Below are positions 43,552 to 51,418 of a stretch of 64,000 bases of DNA, piece by piece. The notes beneath the pieces are model-generated. The model was not told where the DNA came from, searched no databases, and was given only the letters and a program-made list of their open reading frames with translations. Numbering within the stretch: position 1 is the stretch's first letter; each line of letters starts with the position of its first letter. Location: assembly GCF_036013645.1 (NCBI RefSeq), contig NZ_CP107869.1:248001-312000 (forward strand). The letters run 5' to 3'. Source of the DNA: Streptomyces sp. NBC_00490. Its GTDB lineage: Bacteria; Actinomycetota; Actinomycetes; Streptomycetales; Streptomycetaceae. A program made the translations under genes and the position numbers.

Positions 43552-43628
43552 AGGGGGTGGGTGGGACTCGGACCCACGGCCGACGGATTATGAGTCCGTT
43601 GCTCCGCTCCAGGATGACATTCGCCCCC
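43552..43628 (-). tRNA. tRNA-like sequence with CAU anticodon, probably degenerate
   Basis: The minus strand has a perfect 5-bp anticodon stem around CTCATAA (anticodon CAU, Met/Ile2 type) and a perfect T arm (GTGGG-TCCGAGT-CCCAC). The D arm does not fold, and the acceptor stem has two mismatches (5' GGGGGCG against 3' CCACCCC). So the 3' half is intact and the 5' half is damaged or replaced. This pattern is expected from a tRNA-derived attachment site left by an integrating element. A working tRNA is unlikely. Confidence 0.5.
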
Positions 43629-43820
43629 TCAACACTCCCCCGCCTCTCGGCATGCGGCTGGCCGCAGTGGGATCTGGAACGCCTTGGCCGCACGCCGTCG
43701 GGTGCACCGAGGTGATGCGGCATCAAGCCAAAGAGGCCAAAGCTTCGTTGGCCGTCTTCCGGGATGGGTGCGTCGCCCATATCCTCGTGCGCCGGTAGTT
43801 ACCTACGGTAAGGGGTAGCG

Positions 43821-45584
43821 ATGGGCGGCACCACACGCAGAGGGTTCCTGGGTTCGGCCGCGGCCGCCGGCGGCGGGGTCGCCCTCGCGACCCCCCAACG
43901 GGCCGCGGCACGCAACGGCGCCGCCGCACAGACCGTGGCCGTACTGGGCGGAGGCGTCGCCGGGCTCACGGCCGCCCACGAACTCGCCGAACGCGGCTTC
44001 CGGGTCACGGTCTACGAACGCAAGGCGCTGGGCGGCAAGGCCCGCAGCATGGACGTACCGAACAGCGGCACGGGCGGCCGCGGGCCCCTGCCCGGGGAGC
44101 ACGGCTTCCGCTTCATCCCCGGCATCTACCACAACCTGCCCGACACCATGCGGCGCATCCCCTTCCCCGGCAACCCCAACGGTGTCCACGACAACCTCGT
44201 CGCCCCCAAGGAGATGCTGTTCGCCCGGTCGGGCGGCCGCGAGGACATCCGGATCCCGCTGCCGTGGCCCGGCAACACCCCGGCCGAACTCACCCCCGAC
44301 GAGGTCCGCCGCGCCCTCACCTCGGTCCTGGACACCGCCTTCAACCTCCCCCTCCACGAGGCCCTCTACTTCGCCAACCGCTTCCTGGTCTTCCTCACCA
44401 GCTGCGATGAACGCCGCGACGAGACCTGGGAGCAGATGCCGTGGTGGGAGTTCGTACGGGCCGAACGGATGTCGTACGACTACCAGCGGATCCTCGCCAT
44501 CGGCATCACCCGCAACATCGTGGCCACCAAGGCGGAAGAGGCCAGCACCCGTACCGTCGCCACCCTGCTGGAGGCCTTCGCCTTCAACCTCCTCGGGCGG
44601 GGCGCGGACGGACCGCTGGACCGGATCCTCAACGCGCCCACCAACGAGGCCTGGATCGACCCCTGGGTGACGTACCTGAAGTCACTCGGGGTCGAGTTCC
44701 ACATCGGCTGGACCGTACGGGACCTGATCCTGGACACGGGCCGGATCGCCGGCGCCGTCGTGGAGGACCCGGGTGGTGCCCGCCGGACTGTCACCGCCGA
44801 CCACTACATCTCGGCCATGCCGGTCGAGCACGCGCGCCGCACCTGGAACTCCGCCGTGCGCGCCGCCGATCCCCAACTGGCGGAGTGCGACCTGCTGGAG
44901 ACGGACTGGATGACCGGCATCCAGTTCTATCTGACCGAACGTACGCCGATACTGCACGGCCACCTCGACCTCATCGACTCCCCCTGGTCGCTGACCGCGA
45001 TCGCCCAGGCCCAGCACTGGCCGGGCCACGACTTCCCTGCCGACTTCGGCGACGGCACGGTCGCGGACTGTCTGTCCGTGGACGTCTCCGAGTGGGACCG
45101 GCCGGGCATCCTGTACGGCAAGACCGCCAAGCAGTGCACCCGCGCCGAAGTCGCCCGCGAGGTGTGGGCGCAGTTGAAGGCGGCGCTCAATGACAGCGGC
45201 CGTACGGTCCTGAAGGACTCCGTGCTGCACTCCTGGTTCCTCGATCCGGCCGTCGACGGCCTCGGCACTGCGAACCCGGTCAACGAGGAGCAGCTGCTCA
45301 TCCATCCGACAGGAACCTTCCACCACCGTCCGCGATCGGCTACGAAGATCCCCAACCTCTTCCTGTCCGGCGACTATGTGGCCGTGCCCATCGATCTGGC
45401 CACCATGGAAGGCGCCAACACCTCGGCCCGGCAGGCCGTCAACGCCCTGCTGGACAGCATCGGTTCGACCGCGGAACGCTGCACCGTCACCCCGCTGTAC
45501 CGGGCCCCCGAGTTCGAGTGGATCAAACGCCACGACCGCACCCGTTACCTCCTTCGACTGCCGAATCTCTTCGACGTCGGTTGA
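43821..45584 (+). CDS. Tat-exported FAD-dependent amine oxidase/phytoene-desaturase-like protein
   Basis: A 587-residue flavoprotein. The N-terminus carries a twin-arginine signal (TRRGFLGSAAAAGGG). The FAD-binding motif is VAVLGGGVAGLTAAHELAERG at ~38-58 with VYERKALGGKARS following. The C-terminal FAD-contact is NLFLSGDYVAVPIDLATMEGA. It resembles the hydroxysqualene dehydroxylase/carotenoid desaturase superfamily; the substrate is unknown. AAGGGG precedes the ATG, with a short palindrome (TTACCTACGGTAA) at 43799. Confidence 0.88.
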   Translation: MGGTTRRGFLGSAAAAGGGVALATPQRAAARNGAAAQTVAVLGGGVAGLTAAHELAERGFRVTVYERKALGGKARSMDVPNSGTGGRGPLPGEHGFRFIPGIYHNLPDTMRRIPFPGNPNGVHDNLVAPKEMLFARSGGREDIRIPLPWPGNTPAELTPDEVRRALTSVLDTAFNLPLHEALYFANRFLVFLTSCDERRDETWEQMPWWEFVRAERMSYDYQRILAIGITRNIVATKAEEASTRTVATLLEAFAFNLLGRGADGPLDRILNAPTNEAWIDPWVTYLKSLGVEFHIGWTVRDLILDTGRIAGAVVEDPGGARRTVTADHYISAMPVEHARRTWNSAVRAADPQLAECDLLETDWMTGIQFYLTERTPILHGHLDLIDSPWSLTAIAQAQHWPGHDFPADFGDGTVADCLSVDVSEWDRPGILYGKTAKQCTRAEVAREVWAQLKAALNDSGRTVLKDSVLHSWFLDPAVDGLGTANPVNEEQLLIHPTGTFHHRPRSATKIPNLFLSGDYVAVPIDLATMEGANTSARQAVNALLDSIGSTAERCTVTPLYRAPEFEWIKRHDRTRYLLRLPNLFDVG

Positions 45585-45773
45585 CAGCCATGCTGAGCCC
45601 CTCCCCGGCGACGGGGATCCCTGGGCTCTGCCGATGCTCCGGCCGAGCCGGCGGCCGCGTGGCTGGCCGACTACACAGCCGTCGGCATCGAGTGCCTGGT
45701 GTTCCGTCCCCTGGCGGGCAGGTATGTGCCGGGCGGGCGGGGCTGGGCCACGTCAGTGCCAGGGCGCAGGCGA

Positions 45774-46652
45774 TCAGCTGTCCGCGGGGTGGGCGTCGGC
45801 AAGGGCCTCGCCGACGAGCCGTCCGGCGAGTTCCACGCAGCGCCTCCGGGCAGGAGAGAAGTCGTAAGGCATCTTGGTGATCGCTACGGCGGCACTCATC
45901 TCTGTGCCCTCCTCCCCTTTCAGGTCGGCGTCGTAGATCTCGAAGATCTTCTCCTCGGCCGCGTCGAGACCAGCTGCCTCGATGGCCTGATTCAGGGCCA
46001 TCTGGTGAGCGCATCGCTGTACGGCGAGCTCTTCGACGCGCGGGTCGTCGGGATCGACGCCGTCGTCGAGGGCGGCCTCGGCCGCCTCAAGACGGTCCTC
46101 CTCGGCCCGCAGGTCGGGGTGGGTGGCCAACACGATGAACGTGCCGGCCTGGATGGCGGCGCCCAGCGGCCCGAAGATCCGTTCCGTGACCAGCAGGGCG
46201 TCCAGATCGCAGGGGCGCAACGCGCCCGGGGGCAGGTGGCTGAGCCGGTCCGTGACCAGTTCGGAGAGCAGCCCCAGCGGGCTGCCCACCGCCTGCAGGC
46301 GCTGGACGGCCGCGCGCCGACGTTTGATGGCGGCCTCCTGCGCCGCCAAGCTTTCCTCCAGCCTGCTCAGGACCGACTCGATATCCGGGGCTTGGTCCAG
46401 GGCTTCGCCGCCGGCTTCGCCGAAGGCGGCCCGCATGTCGTCCAGGCTGATACCGGCATCAGCCATCTTGCGGATCCACAGCAGGCGGCTCATGTCGTCA
46501 TAGCCGTAGCGGCGGCGGCCGTCCCCGCCGCGCTCGGGCTCCGGCAGCAGACCGATCTCGTGGTAGTGACGGATGGCGCGTGGGGTGATCCCGGCGAACG
46601 CGGCGGCATCACCGATCTTGACCTGCCGGGGAGGCGTAAGGGAGGGGTACAT
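45774..46652 (-). CDS. MerR-family transcriptional regulator
   Basis: A 292-residue MerR protein. The winged HTH at ~8-75 (KIGDAAAFAGITPRAIRHYH then EIGLLPEPERGGDGRRRYGY) is followed by a coiled-coil dimerisation helix (LSRLEESLAAQEAAIKRRRA) and a 150-residue effector domain without metal-binding Cys pair, so it is of the organic-ligand type. The ATG at 46652 starts the conserved domain. An inverted repeat upstream may be its operator. Confidence 0.9.
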   Translation of the reverse strand: MYPSLTPPRQVKIGDAAAFAGITPRAIRHYHEIGLLPEPERGGDGRRRYGYDDMSRLLWIRKMADAGISLDDMRAAFGEAGGEALDQAPDIESVLSRLEESLAAQEAAIKRRRAAVQRLQAVGSPLGLLSELVTDRLSHLPPGALRPCDLDALLVTERIFGPLGAAIQAGTFIVLATHPDLRAEEDRLEAAEAALDDGVDPDDPRVEELAVQRCAHQMALNQAIEAAGLDAAEEKIFEIYDADLKGEEGTEMSAAVAITKMPYDFSPARRRCVELAGRLVGEALADAHPADS

Positions 46653-46673
46653 CGCAGACAGAGCCTTTCGTGC

Positions 46674-46711
46674 TGTGGTGCCCCGACCCCACCACATGCC
46701 ACTACGGCATG
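46674..46711 (-). promoter_or_regulatory. Inverted repeats upstream of merR
   Basis: CATGCC-N5-GGCATG (46695-46711) is a perfect 17-bp inverted repeat; GTGGTG...CACCAC arms overlap just before it. Both are 25-60 bp upstream of the MerR start, typical for an autoregulated operator. Confidence 0.5.
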
Positions 46712-46909
46712 TGCAACACCCCATCCAAGTGCCACCGGAACCAGGCCCTGACTGCCGCCGGGACCGATCAAGAACGACGAACCATCCGGGAACGCAGAGT
46801 GACCACCAGGGGCCATATAGCTCCCCGCCACGTGGCCGCGCTGGGGAATTCCCACTGACCGCCGACACACAGCATCAGCTGACACTCCGCCACCGCTGGT
46901 GAACGCCCT

Positions 46910-47033
46910 TTACGTCTGACCGGGCGGCATGCCGCAGCAGGCCACGGTCTGGGTCTGATCCGCGCCGGCCAAACGGCGCCACCGCAAGCACCGCAGCCAA
47001 CGCCACGAACACGCCGAGAACGACCTTCCGCAT
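46910..47033 (-). pseudogene. Tiny secreted peptide gene with a one-base frameshift
   Basis: ATG at 47033 after GAGGAG opens a hydrophobic start MRKVVLGVFVALAAVLAVA. The frame then runs on as Arg-rich sequence, but a +1 shift gives GADQTQTVACCGMPPGQT and a stop at 46910, which looks like a mature secreted peptide with a CC pair. A 1-nt insertion would explain this. Family not recognised. Confidence 0.35.
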
Positions 47034-47367
47034 CACAACTCCTCACCAAGGCCGAACGGGACATCCTGGTGAAACAGCGCGGCCGCCCCCACACCGCAGA
47101 TCCGACCGACACCGCACATGTCATCCCCTGGCCGAAAAGCTGACAGCCCCAGCGGGGCCTCTTGATGAACCGCCGCCAGACCTCGCCCCCTGCACAATAA
47201 GCAGGACCACTGACGACGCACCGATACTCACGCCCACCCGTGCGAGCGAACAAGCATTTCGATCCTCCTCAAAAAAGGGGGGCCGGGCCCCTGAACACCT
47301 CCCGGACGCCCGACCACCCCTGAAGGGCACGCACCTTCCGTGCAGGGTGGGGCTCACGGGAGCAGCT

Positions 47368-47520
47368 GTCCGCGCACCTGGTCACGCCCGACGTCGTCGC
47401 CGAAGCCGCCGTGGATGTCGCCCGGGACAGCGCCGGACGCTGGCGCCACCCGGTCCGGCTCAACCGCATCCGCATCCGCACCGACATGGAGCCCGGCGAG
47501 GTGCCGCTGTTCGGGATGGC
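47368..47520 (+). pseudogene. C-terminal remnant of ATP-dependent DNA ligase
   Basis: The plus-strand frame encodes AEAAVDVARDSAGRWRHPVR followed by RIRTDMEPGEVPLFG. This matches the OB-fold C-terminus of ATP-dependent DNA ligases (RWRHPVRxxRxRxDxxP). No nucleotidyltransferase domain is present upstream. Confidence 0.6.
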
Positions 47521-47602
47521 CTGCTCGACGAGTTGCTCCGACGTACCTGGGTGTGTGGTCTTCGCAGGCATTATGGAGGCCGACCTTGAAGGAGCCACGT
47601 CT

Positions 47603-48007
47603 GTGAGACTCGAGTCCGACCCCGTCTACGGCGAAGTAGATCTCACCGCGACGGCGACAGAACTGGCTTGCTTGGCAAGGGCGATAGCCGACGGCGAAGG
47701 GTTCATCAGGTCCGCGTCCGCGTCCGCGCCTGCGTCTTCGGGTGACGGCAACACCCTGGCGGGGGTCGAAGCCAGGAAGGCACCCGGCTCCGGTGTCCGC
47801 ATCGTTCTTGACGCCCAGCGGCAGACCCTTGTGATCAGCGGCGACCCCGATGCCAGGGCTGTCCTGGCCGAAAATCTGCACGCCATGGCCACCGCTGAGG
47901 ACGGCGGTCACCTCCACATCGAATACTTCCCCGAGCATCCCTACCTGGTGGCAGGTTCACTGCCCTTGGTGGTCAACAGCCCGCACGGAGGTATGCCGAC
48001 CGGGTGA
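47603..48007 (+). CDS. Imm32-like immunity-type protein
   Basis: A 134-residue protein. GEVDLTATATELACLARAIADG near the start and HLHIEYFPEHPYLVAGSLPLVV near the end match the Imm32 family, which are immunity proteins of polymorphic toxin systems or stand-alone relatives. GTG at 47603 was preferred because GAAGGAG lies 9 nt upstream; the frame is open further upstream only because it joins the ligase remnant. No toxin gene is adjacent. Confidence 0.65.
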   Translation: MRLESDPVYGEVDLTATATELACLARAIADGEGFIRSASASAPASSGDGNTLAGVEARKAPGSGVRIVLDAQRQTLVISGDPDARAVLAENLHAMATAEDGGHLHIEYFPEHPYLVAGSLPLVVNSPHGGMPTG

Positions 48008-48028
48008 ACAGGCCCGCAGCGGATGTGA

Positions 48029-48190
48029 TCAATGGTCGTAGGCGATCAAGGAGCGAGTGGCGGGCGCGTATCGGGTTGTTGTGCCAGATTCGGGCTGCCA
48101 TCGCCAGGACGCGTTGGGTGACGCGGATGGCGACGCTCTCGAAGGTCTGTCCGCCGTGTTGTTCCAGGTCGAGCTCCCCGTGAGGGGCCG
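48029..48190 (-). pseudogene. IS982-family transposase C-terminal remnant
   Basis: Minus-strand sequence encodes LEQHGGQTFESVAIRVTQRV then LAMAARIWHNN, and after a frameshift SLIAYDH and TGA at 48029. This is the conserved end of IS982-type transposases (HGGRTxxGVxxRVxQRLLAxxAxIWHN...YDH). Confidence 0.65.
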
Positions 48191-48570
48191 CTGCGTTCCA
48201 GGTTCTGCAGGTGTTACTAGACCACCGATGCCGGGCTGCGCAGCACCAGAGCGGCTCCCAGCTCACGCACCGACAAGGCCTCCCCGCGATCGAGGATGGG
48301 TGCGGCTCTTATGGAGGAAAGGGAGAGCCGGCGGTCTGCCGAGTCGATGGCCCGTCCTCCCGAGCCGCGGCAGTGGAGGCCCGGTAAGGCAGATCGCCGT
48401 GGCCGACCACAGTCACCGCCTCGATCAGGTCGTCGGCTCTTGTCGGGGGCTTCCCGGTTGCGGAAGGATGCTTCACTCCACCCGACGTGACCTGATCAAC
48501 GACTGACAGCGCGCGGGTCGGCATCAACGGGGGACGATGACATGCTGGTTGAGGCACCTGCGGAGGCCTG
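48191..48570 (-). other. Remnant-rich stretch without a clear gene
   Basis: Only a short minus-strand frame ending at 48222 (ILDRGEALSVRELGAALVLR) looks protein-like; it has no start. The sequence is likely gene debris between two IS scars. Confidence 0.3.
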
Positions 48571-48957
48571 GTGAACGTCACGCTGGCGCTCGCCAACAAC
48601 AACGCCATGCTCGCGATCCGCTTCCTGCTTGAGCTGGTCTCGCTGCTCTGCCTGGCCGTCTGGTCCTGGCGCAAGGTCCCCTCACCGTGGCGCTGGCTGC
48701 TGGTCGTCGCACTGCCCGTGGCTGCGGGCTGGGCGTGGGGTTCCTTCGCCGTGCCGGGTGACCCGTCCCGTTCTGGCGAGAGCGACATTCACACCCCCGG
48801 ACCAGTGCGCCTGCTCCTCGAACTCACTGTGTTCTTCGGCGCGGTGGCGGCGCTCCACTTCGCCGGCCTGCGCCGCGCGGCCCGCCAGCTCCTTGTGATC
48901 ATGGTCGGCTACCAGGTCCTCGCCTACGACCGAATCGGCTGGCTGCTCAGCCACTGA
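48571..48957 (+). CDS. YrdB/DUF2568-family membrane protein
   Basis: A 128-residue protein with four membrane spans (about 14-33, 40-60, 79-99, 103-122). RFLLELVSLLCLAVWSW and the PGPVRLLLELTVFFGAVAAL repeat fit the YrdB (DUF2568) family of unknown function. GGAGG lies close before the GTG start. It stands alone between IS remnants. Confidence 0.8.
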   Translation: MNVTLALANNNAMLAIRFLLELVSLLCLAVWSWRKVPSPWRWLLVVALPVAAGWAWGSFAVPGDPSRSGESDIHTPGPVRLLLELTVFFGAVAALHFAGLRRAARQLLVIMVGYQVLAYDRIGWLLSH

Positions 48958-49110
48958 TCCGCCTCCGATACGTTCGCGCCGTTGGCCGGATGGGCGCCGA
49001 CGGAGTCATCCCTCCAAGAGAGCCAGGCTCATACAAGATTTTCGTAGCCGTTGATCGCCCAGAGATCGTCGTGGTTCGCCTTCTCCGCATGGATGAACCC
49101 CACAACTCAC

Positions 49111-49411
49111 TCACCGGTCGTTCTCCTTCACGAAGAAGGCGGTCGCCTTTTTCAGGATCTCGATCGTTTGCTGCTGATCGCGGTTCTCCCGCCGCAGCCG
49201 CTTGAGCTCCTCGCGCTCGGCACTGCTCGATTCGTCGGGAGTGCCCTCGCCCTTGCTCCGCCTTCGCCTTGCGGTACCAGCCGCGCAGAGACTCGGAACT
49301 GATACCGAGTTCCCCGGCGAACGCCGTGACCGTTTTGCTCGAGGAGTCGACGAGCGCGATCGCGTCCTGCTTGAACTCTTCGGTGTATCGCTTCGTGTAC
49401 TTGCTTCCCAC
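49111..49411 (-). pseudogene. IS3-family OrfA with a frameshift
   Basis: GTG at 49411 begins a helix-turn-helix transposase (YTEEFKQDAIALVDSSSKTV, then GELGISSESLRGWYRKAKAE). After about 58 residues the frame is lost, but REELKRLRRENRDQQQTIEI and LKKATAFFVKENDR continue in the next frame to TGA at 49111. The total of 301 bases fits a single added base. Confidence 0.75.
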
Positions 49412-49463
49412 CTGGTGCTACTTCCTCTGGAACCTCAAGATCCCAGTCTCCAGGTGTCCACGA

Positions 49464-49688
49464 TCAAGGGGAAGGTTCAGCAACGTGTCGCACGTACCGA
49501 CTGTGCTCCCCGTCAGAGATCCGGCCGCAACCGGTACATACGGCCGGTCCCGCCCGAGATCGCGCGGAGATCACAACCACATCCTCGGACTCCTCGATCG
49601 AACCGATCTCCACAGCACCGATCTGCGGCAACAGCTTCAACACGTCATCGCACACAGGCAGCATCCCGCTGGAACAGAGGGATGTCAC
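49464..49688 (-). pseudogene. ISL3-family transposase N-terminal fragment
   Basis: A 74-codon stretch encodes LLPQIGAVEIGSIEESEDVV and PAVCTGCGRISDGEHSRYVR, the N-terminal zinc-binding region of ISL3 transposases. It breaks off at 49464. Confidence 0.65.
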
Positions 49689-49977
49689 GGCCCAGCGGAC
49701 CGGTCAGCGGCTACGAAAATCTTGTATGAGCCAGGACCCGCACCCAGCGCAACTCGTCGATCCTCACGACATCACGCCCGCAAGGTCAGTAACCGCGCCG
49801 GCCGACGGGCCCAGCACCTGCTCGTTGAGCTGAAGCACGATGGGGGTCACAGGGCAGGCGTGTTGTCACGCTGGAGGTTGGGCGCCGGAGTCGGAGGTGT
49901 CGGCTGTCTCCATCGTGATGGGTCGGCGTCCGCTGCAGCAGGCCACCACCGCTGTCGCCGTGGAGTTCAGGAAGACG

Positions 49978-50170
49978 TTGACTTCCTCCCCCGCCTAAAG
50001 GCGGGGGATTCCAGCGGTCGCCCGCTGGGGTTCCTGCTTCACCGACGACCGCCCCGTCCGGGAGGACTCCCGTTGAGGTCTTACACCGTCTCCACAGGCA
50101 GACGCCGCCAGCCCGGCGGCCAGGATGTTACGTGCCGCGTTCACGTCGCGGTCATGCACCGCACCGCACA
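49978..50170 (-). ncRNA. Probable omega RNA of TnpB copy 2
   Basis: Position as in copy 1, from the tnpB 3' end through the right-end hairpin; the guide would be the flank below 49978. The flanks of the two copies differ, so their guides differ. Upstream limit approximate. Confidence 0.4.
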
Positions 50171-51203
50171 CGCACATCCACACGCGGACGTTCAGCGGCA
50201 TCTTCGCCGCGACCGTGCCGCAGTTCCCGCACAGCTTGCTGCTGGGAAACCATCGGTCGACCACCACGAGCTCGCGCCCGTACCAGGCGCACTTGTACTC
50301 CAGCATGGAGCGCAGCTGCGTCCAGGCCGCATCACTGATGGCGCGTGCGAGCGTGCCGTTCTTCAGCAGGTTGCGCACGCTCAGGTCCTCGATCACGACC
50401 GTTTGGTTCTCGCGGACGAGTCGAGTCGACAGCTTGTGCAGAACATCGCGGCGCCGGTCGGCGATCCGCGCATGCACGCGGGCGACCTTGCGGCGGGCCT
50501 TGGCCCGGTTCGCCGAGCCCTTCGCCCTGCGCGACAACTCCCGCTGCGCACGGGCCAGCCGCGCCCGATCCCGCCTCTCATGCCTCGGGTTGGCGACCTT
50601 CTCGCCGGTGGACAGGGTCACCAGGGAGGTGATCCCGGCGTCCAGGCCCACCGCGTTCGTGGTGGCCGGGGCCGGGGCGATGCGGTCCTCGCACAGCAGG
50701 GACACGAACCAGCGACCCGCCGCGTCACGGGACACCGTCACCGTGCTCGGCTCCGTCCCCTCGGGCAGCGGACGCGACCAGCGGATGTCCAAGGGCTGCG
50801 TCATCTTCGCCAAGGTCAGCTGTCCGTCGCGCCAGGTGAAGGCGCTACGCGTGTACTCGGCCGACGCGCGGGACTTCTTGCGGGACTTGTAGCGCGGGTA
50901 CTTCGCACGCTGGGCGAAGAAATTCCCGAACGCCGTCTGCAAATGGCGCAGCGCCTGCTGCAACGGAACCGAGGACACCTCCGCCAGAAAAGCCAGCTCC
51001 TCGGTCTTCTTCCACTGCGTCAACGCGGCCGAGGACTGCACATAGGAGATGCGGCGCTGCTCGCCGTACCAGGCCCGCGTGCGCTCCTCCAAGGCCTTGT
51101 TATAGACGAGGCGGACACAACCGAACGTACGCGACAACTCAGCCGCCTGCACGCCGGTGGGGTAAAAGCGGTACTTGAACGCCCGCTTGACCTGCCCCGC
51201 CAT
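49995..51203 (-). CDS. tnpB: RNA-guided endonuclease TnpB, copy 2
   Basis: A 402-residue TnpB, about 95% identical to copy 1, with the same RuvC residues (GLDAG, VIEDLS, DRDVNAARN) and zinc-finger cysteines. Differences are spread (for example GTVAAKMPLNVRVWMC against GTVRGKLPLNVREWTC). Intact and probably active. Confidence 0.93.
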   Translation of the reverse strand: MAGQVKRAFKYRFYPTGVQAAELSRTFGCVRLVYNKALEERTRAWYGEQRRISYVQSSAALTQWKKTEELAFLAEVSSVPLQQALRHLQTAFGNFFAQRAKYPRYKSRKKSRASAEYTRSAFTWRDGQLTLAKMTQPLDIRWSRPLPEGTEPSTVTVSRDAAGRWFVSLLCEDRIAPAPATTNAVGLDAGITSLVTLSTGEKVANPRHERRDRARLARAQRELSRRAKGSANRAKARRKVARVHARIADRRRDVLHKLSTRLVRENQTVVIEDLSVRNLLKNGTLARAISDAAWTQLRSMLEYKCAWYGRELVVVDRWFPSSKLCGNCGTVAAKMPLNVRVWMCVCGAVHDRDVNAARNILAAGLAASACGDGVRPQRESSRTGRSSVKQEPQRATAGIPRL

Positions 51204-51418
51204 ACCTCACAGCGTATCAATTTCCGTGTGCGCAAAGAGAGTCGGCCGATAGACGGCGCACGCCGGTCCGCCTGGGCGGCGAACCGGCTTCCCCTGCCCT
51301 GCTCCGCAGGAGCTTCGATTCCTCCCCGGCCTGAAGACCGGGGTATCCACGAAGGAGAACACCGATGAATGGCTCCACACCTCCCCGGTGCGGAGCCGTC
51401 GCTATTTGTTCTGTCGGT

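Larger units (their letters stand above)
49026..49732 (-). mobile_element. Nested ISL3/IS3 remnant flanked by perfect terminal repeats
   Basis: Perfect 25-bp inverted repeats lie at 49026-49050 and 49708-49732. Between them are an ISL3 transposase N-terminus (49464-49688), then an IS3-type orfA (49111-49411) and the first codons of its orfB (FIHAEKANHDDLW) fused directly into the other repeat. The ISL3 middle is deleted. The result is a 707-bp, non-autonomous, MITE-like unit. Confidence 0.72.
49978..51364 (-). mobile_element. IS200/IS605-family element, TnpB-only, copy 2
   Basis: The same 1387-bp unit as at 12767-14153, with the right end TTGACTTCCTCC at 49978 and a left-end hairpin with one mismatch at 51323-51342. 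It is again directly preceded, on its own strand, by TTCAT (reverse of ATGAA at 51365-51369). Here no functional gene starts at that ATG; the alpha-galactosidase ends 54 bp away. Confidence 0.88.

Noticed and set aside
43552..43628. A fully functional tRNA-Met gene
   Set aside because: D arm cannot form and the acceptor stem has mismatches; kept only as a degenerate, low-confidence feature.
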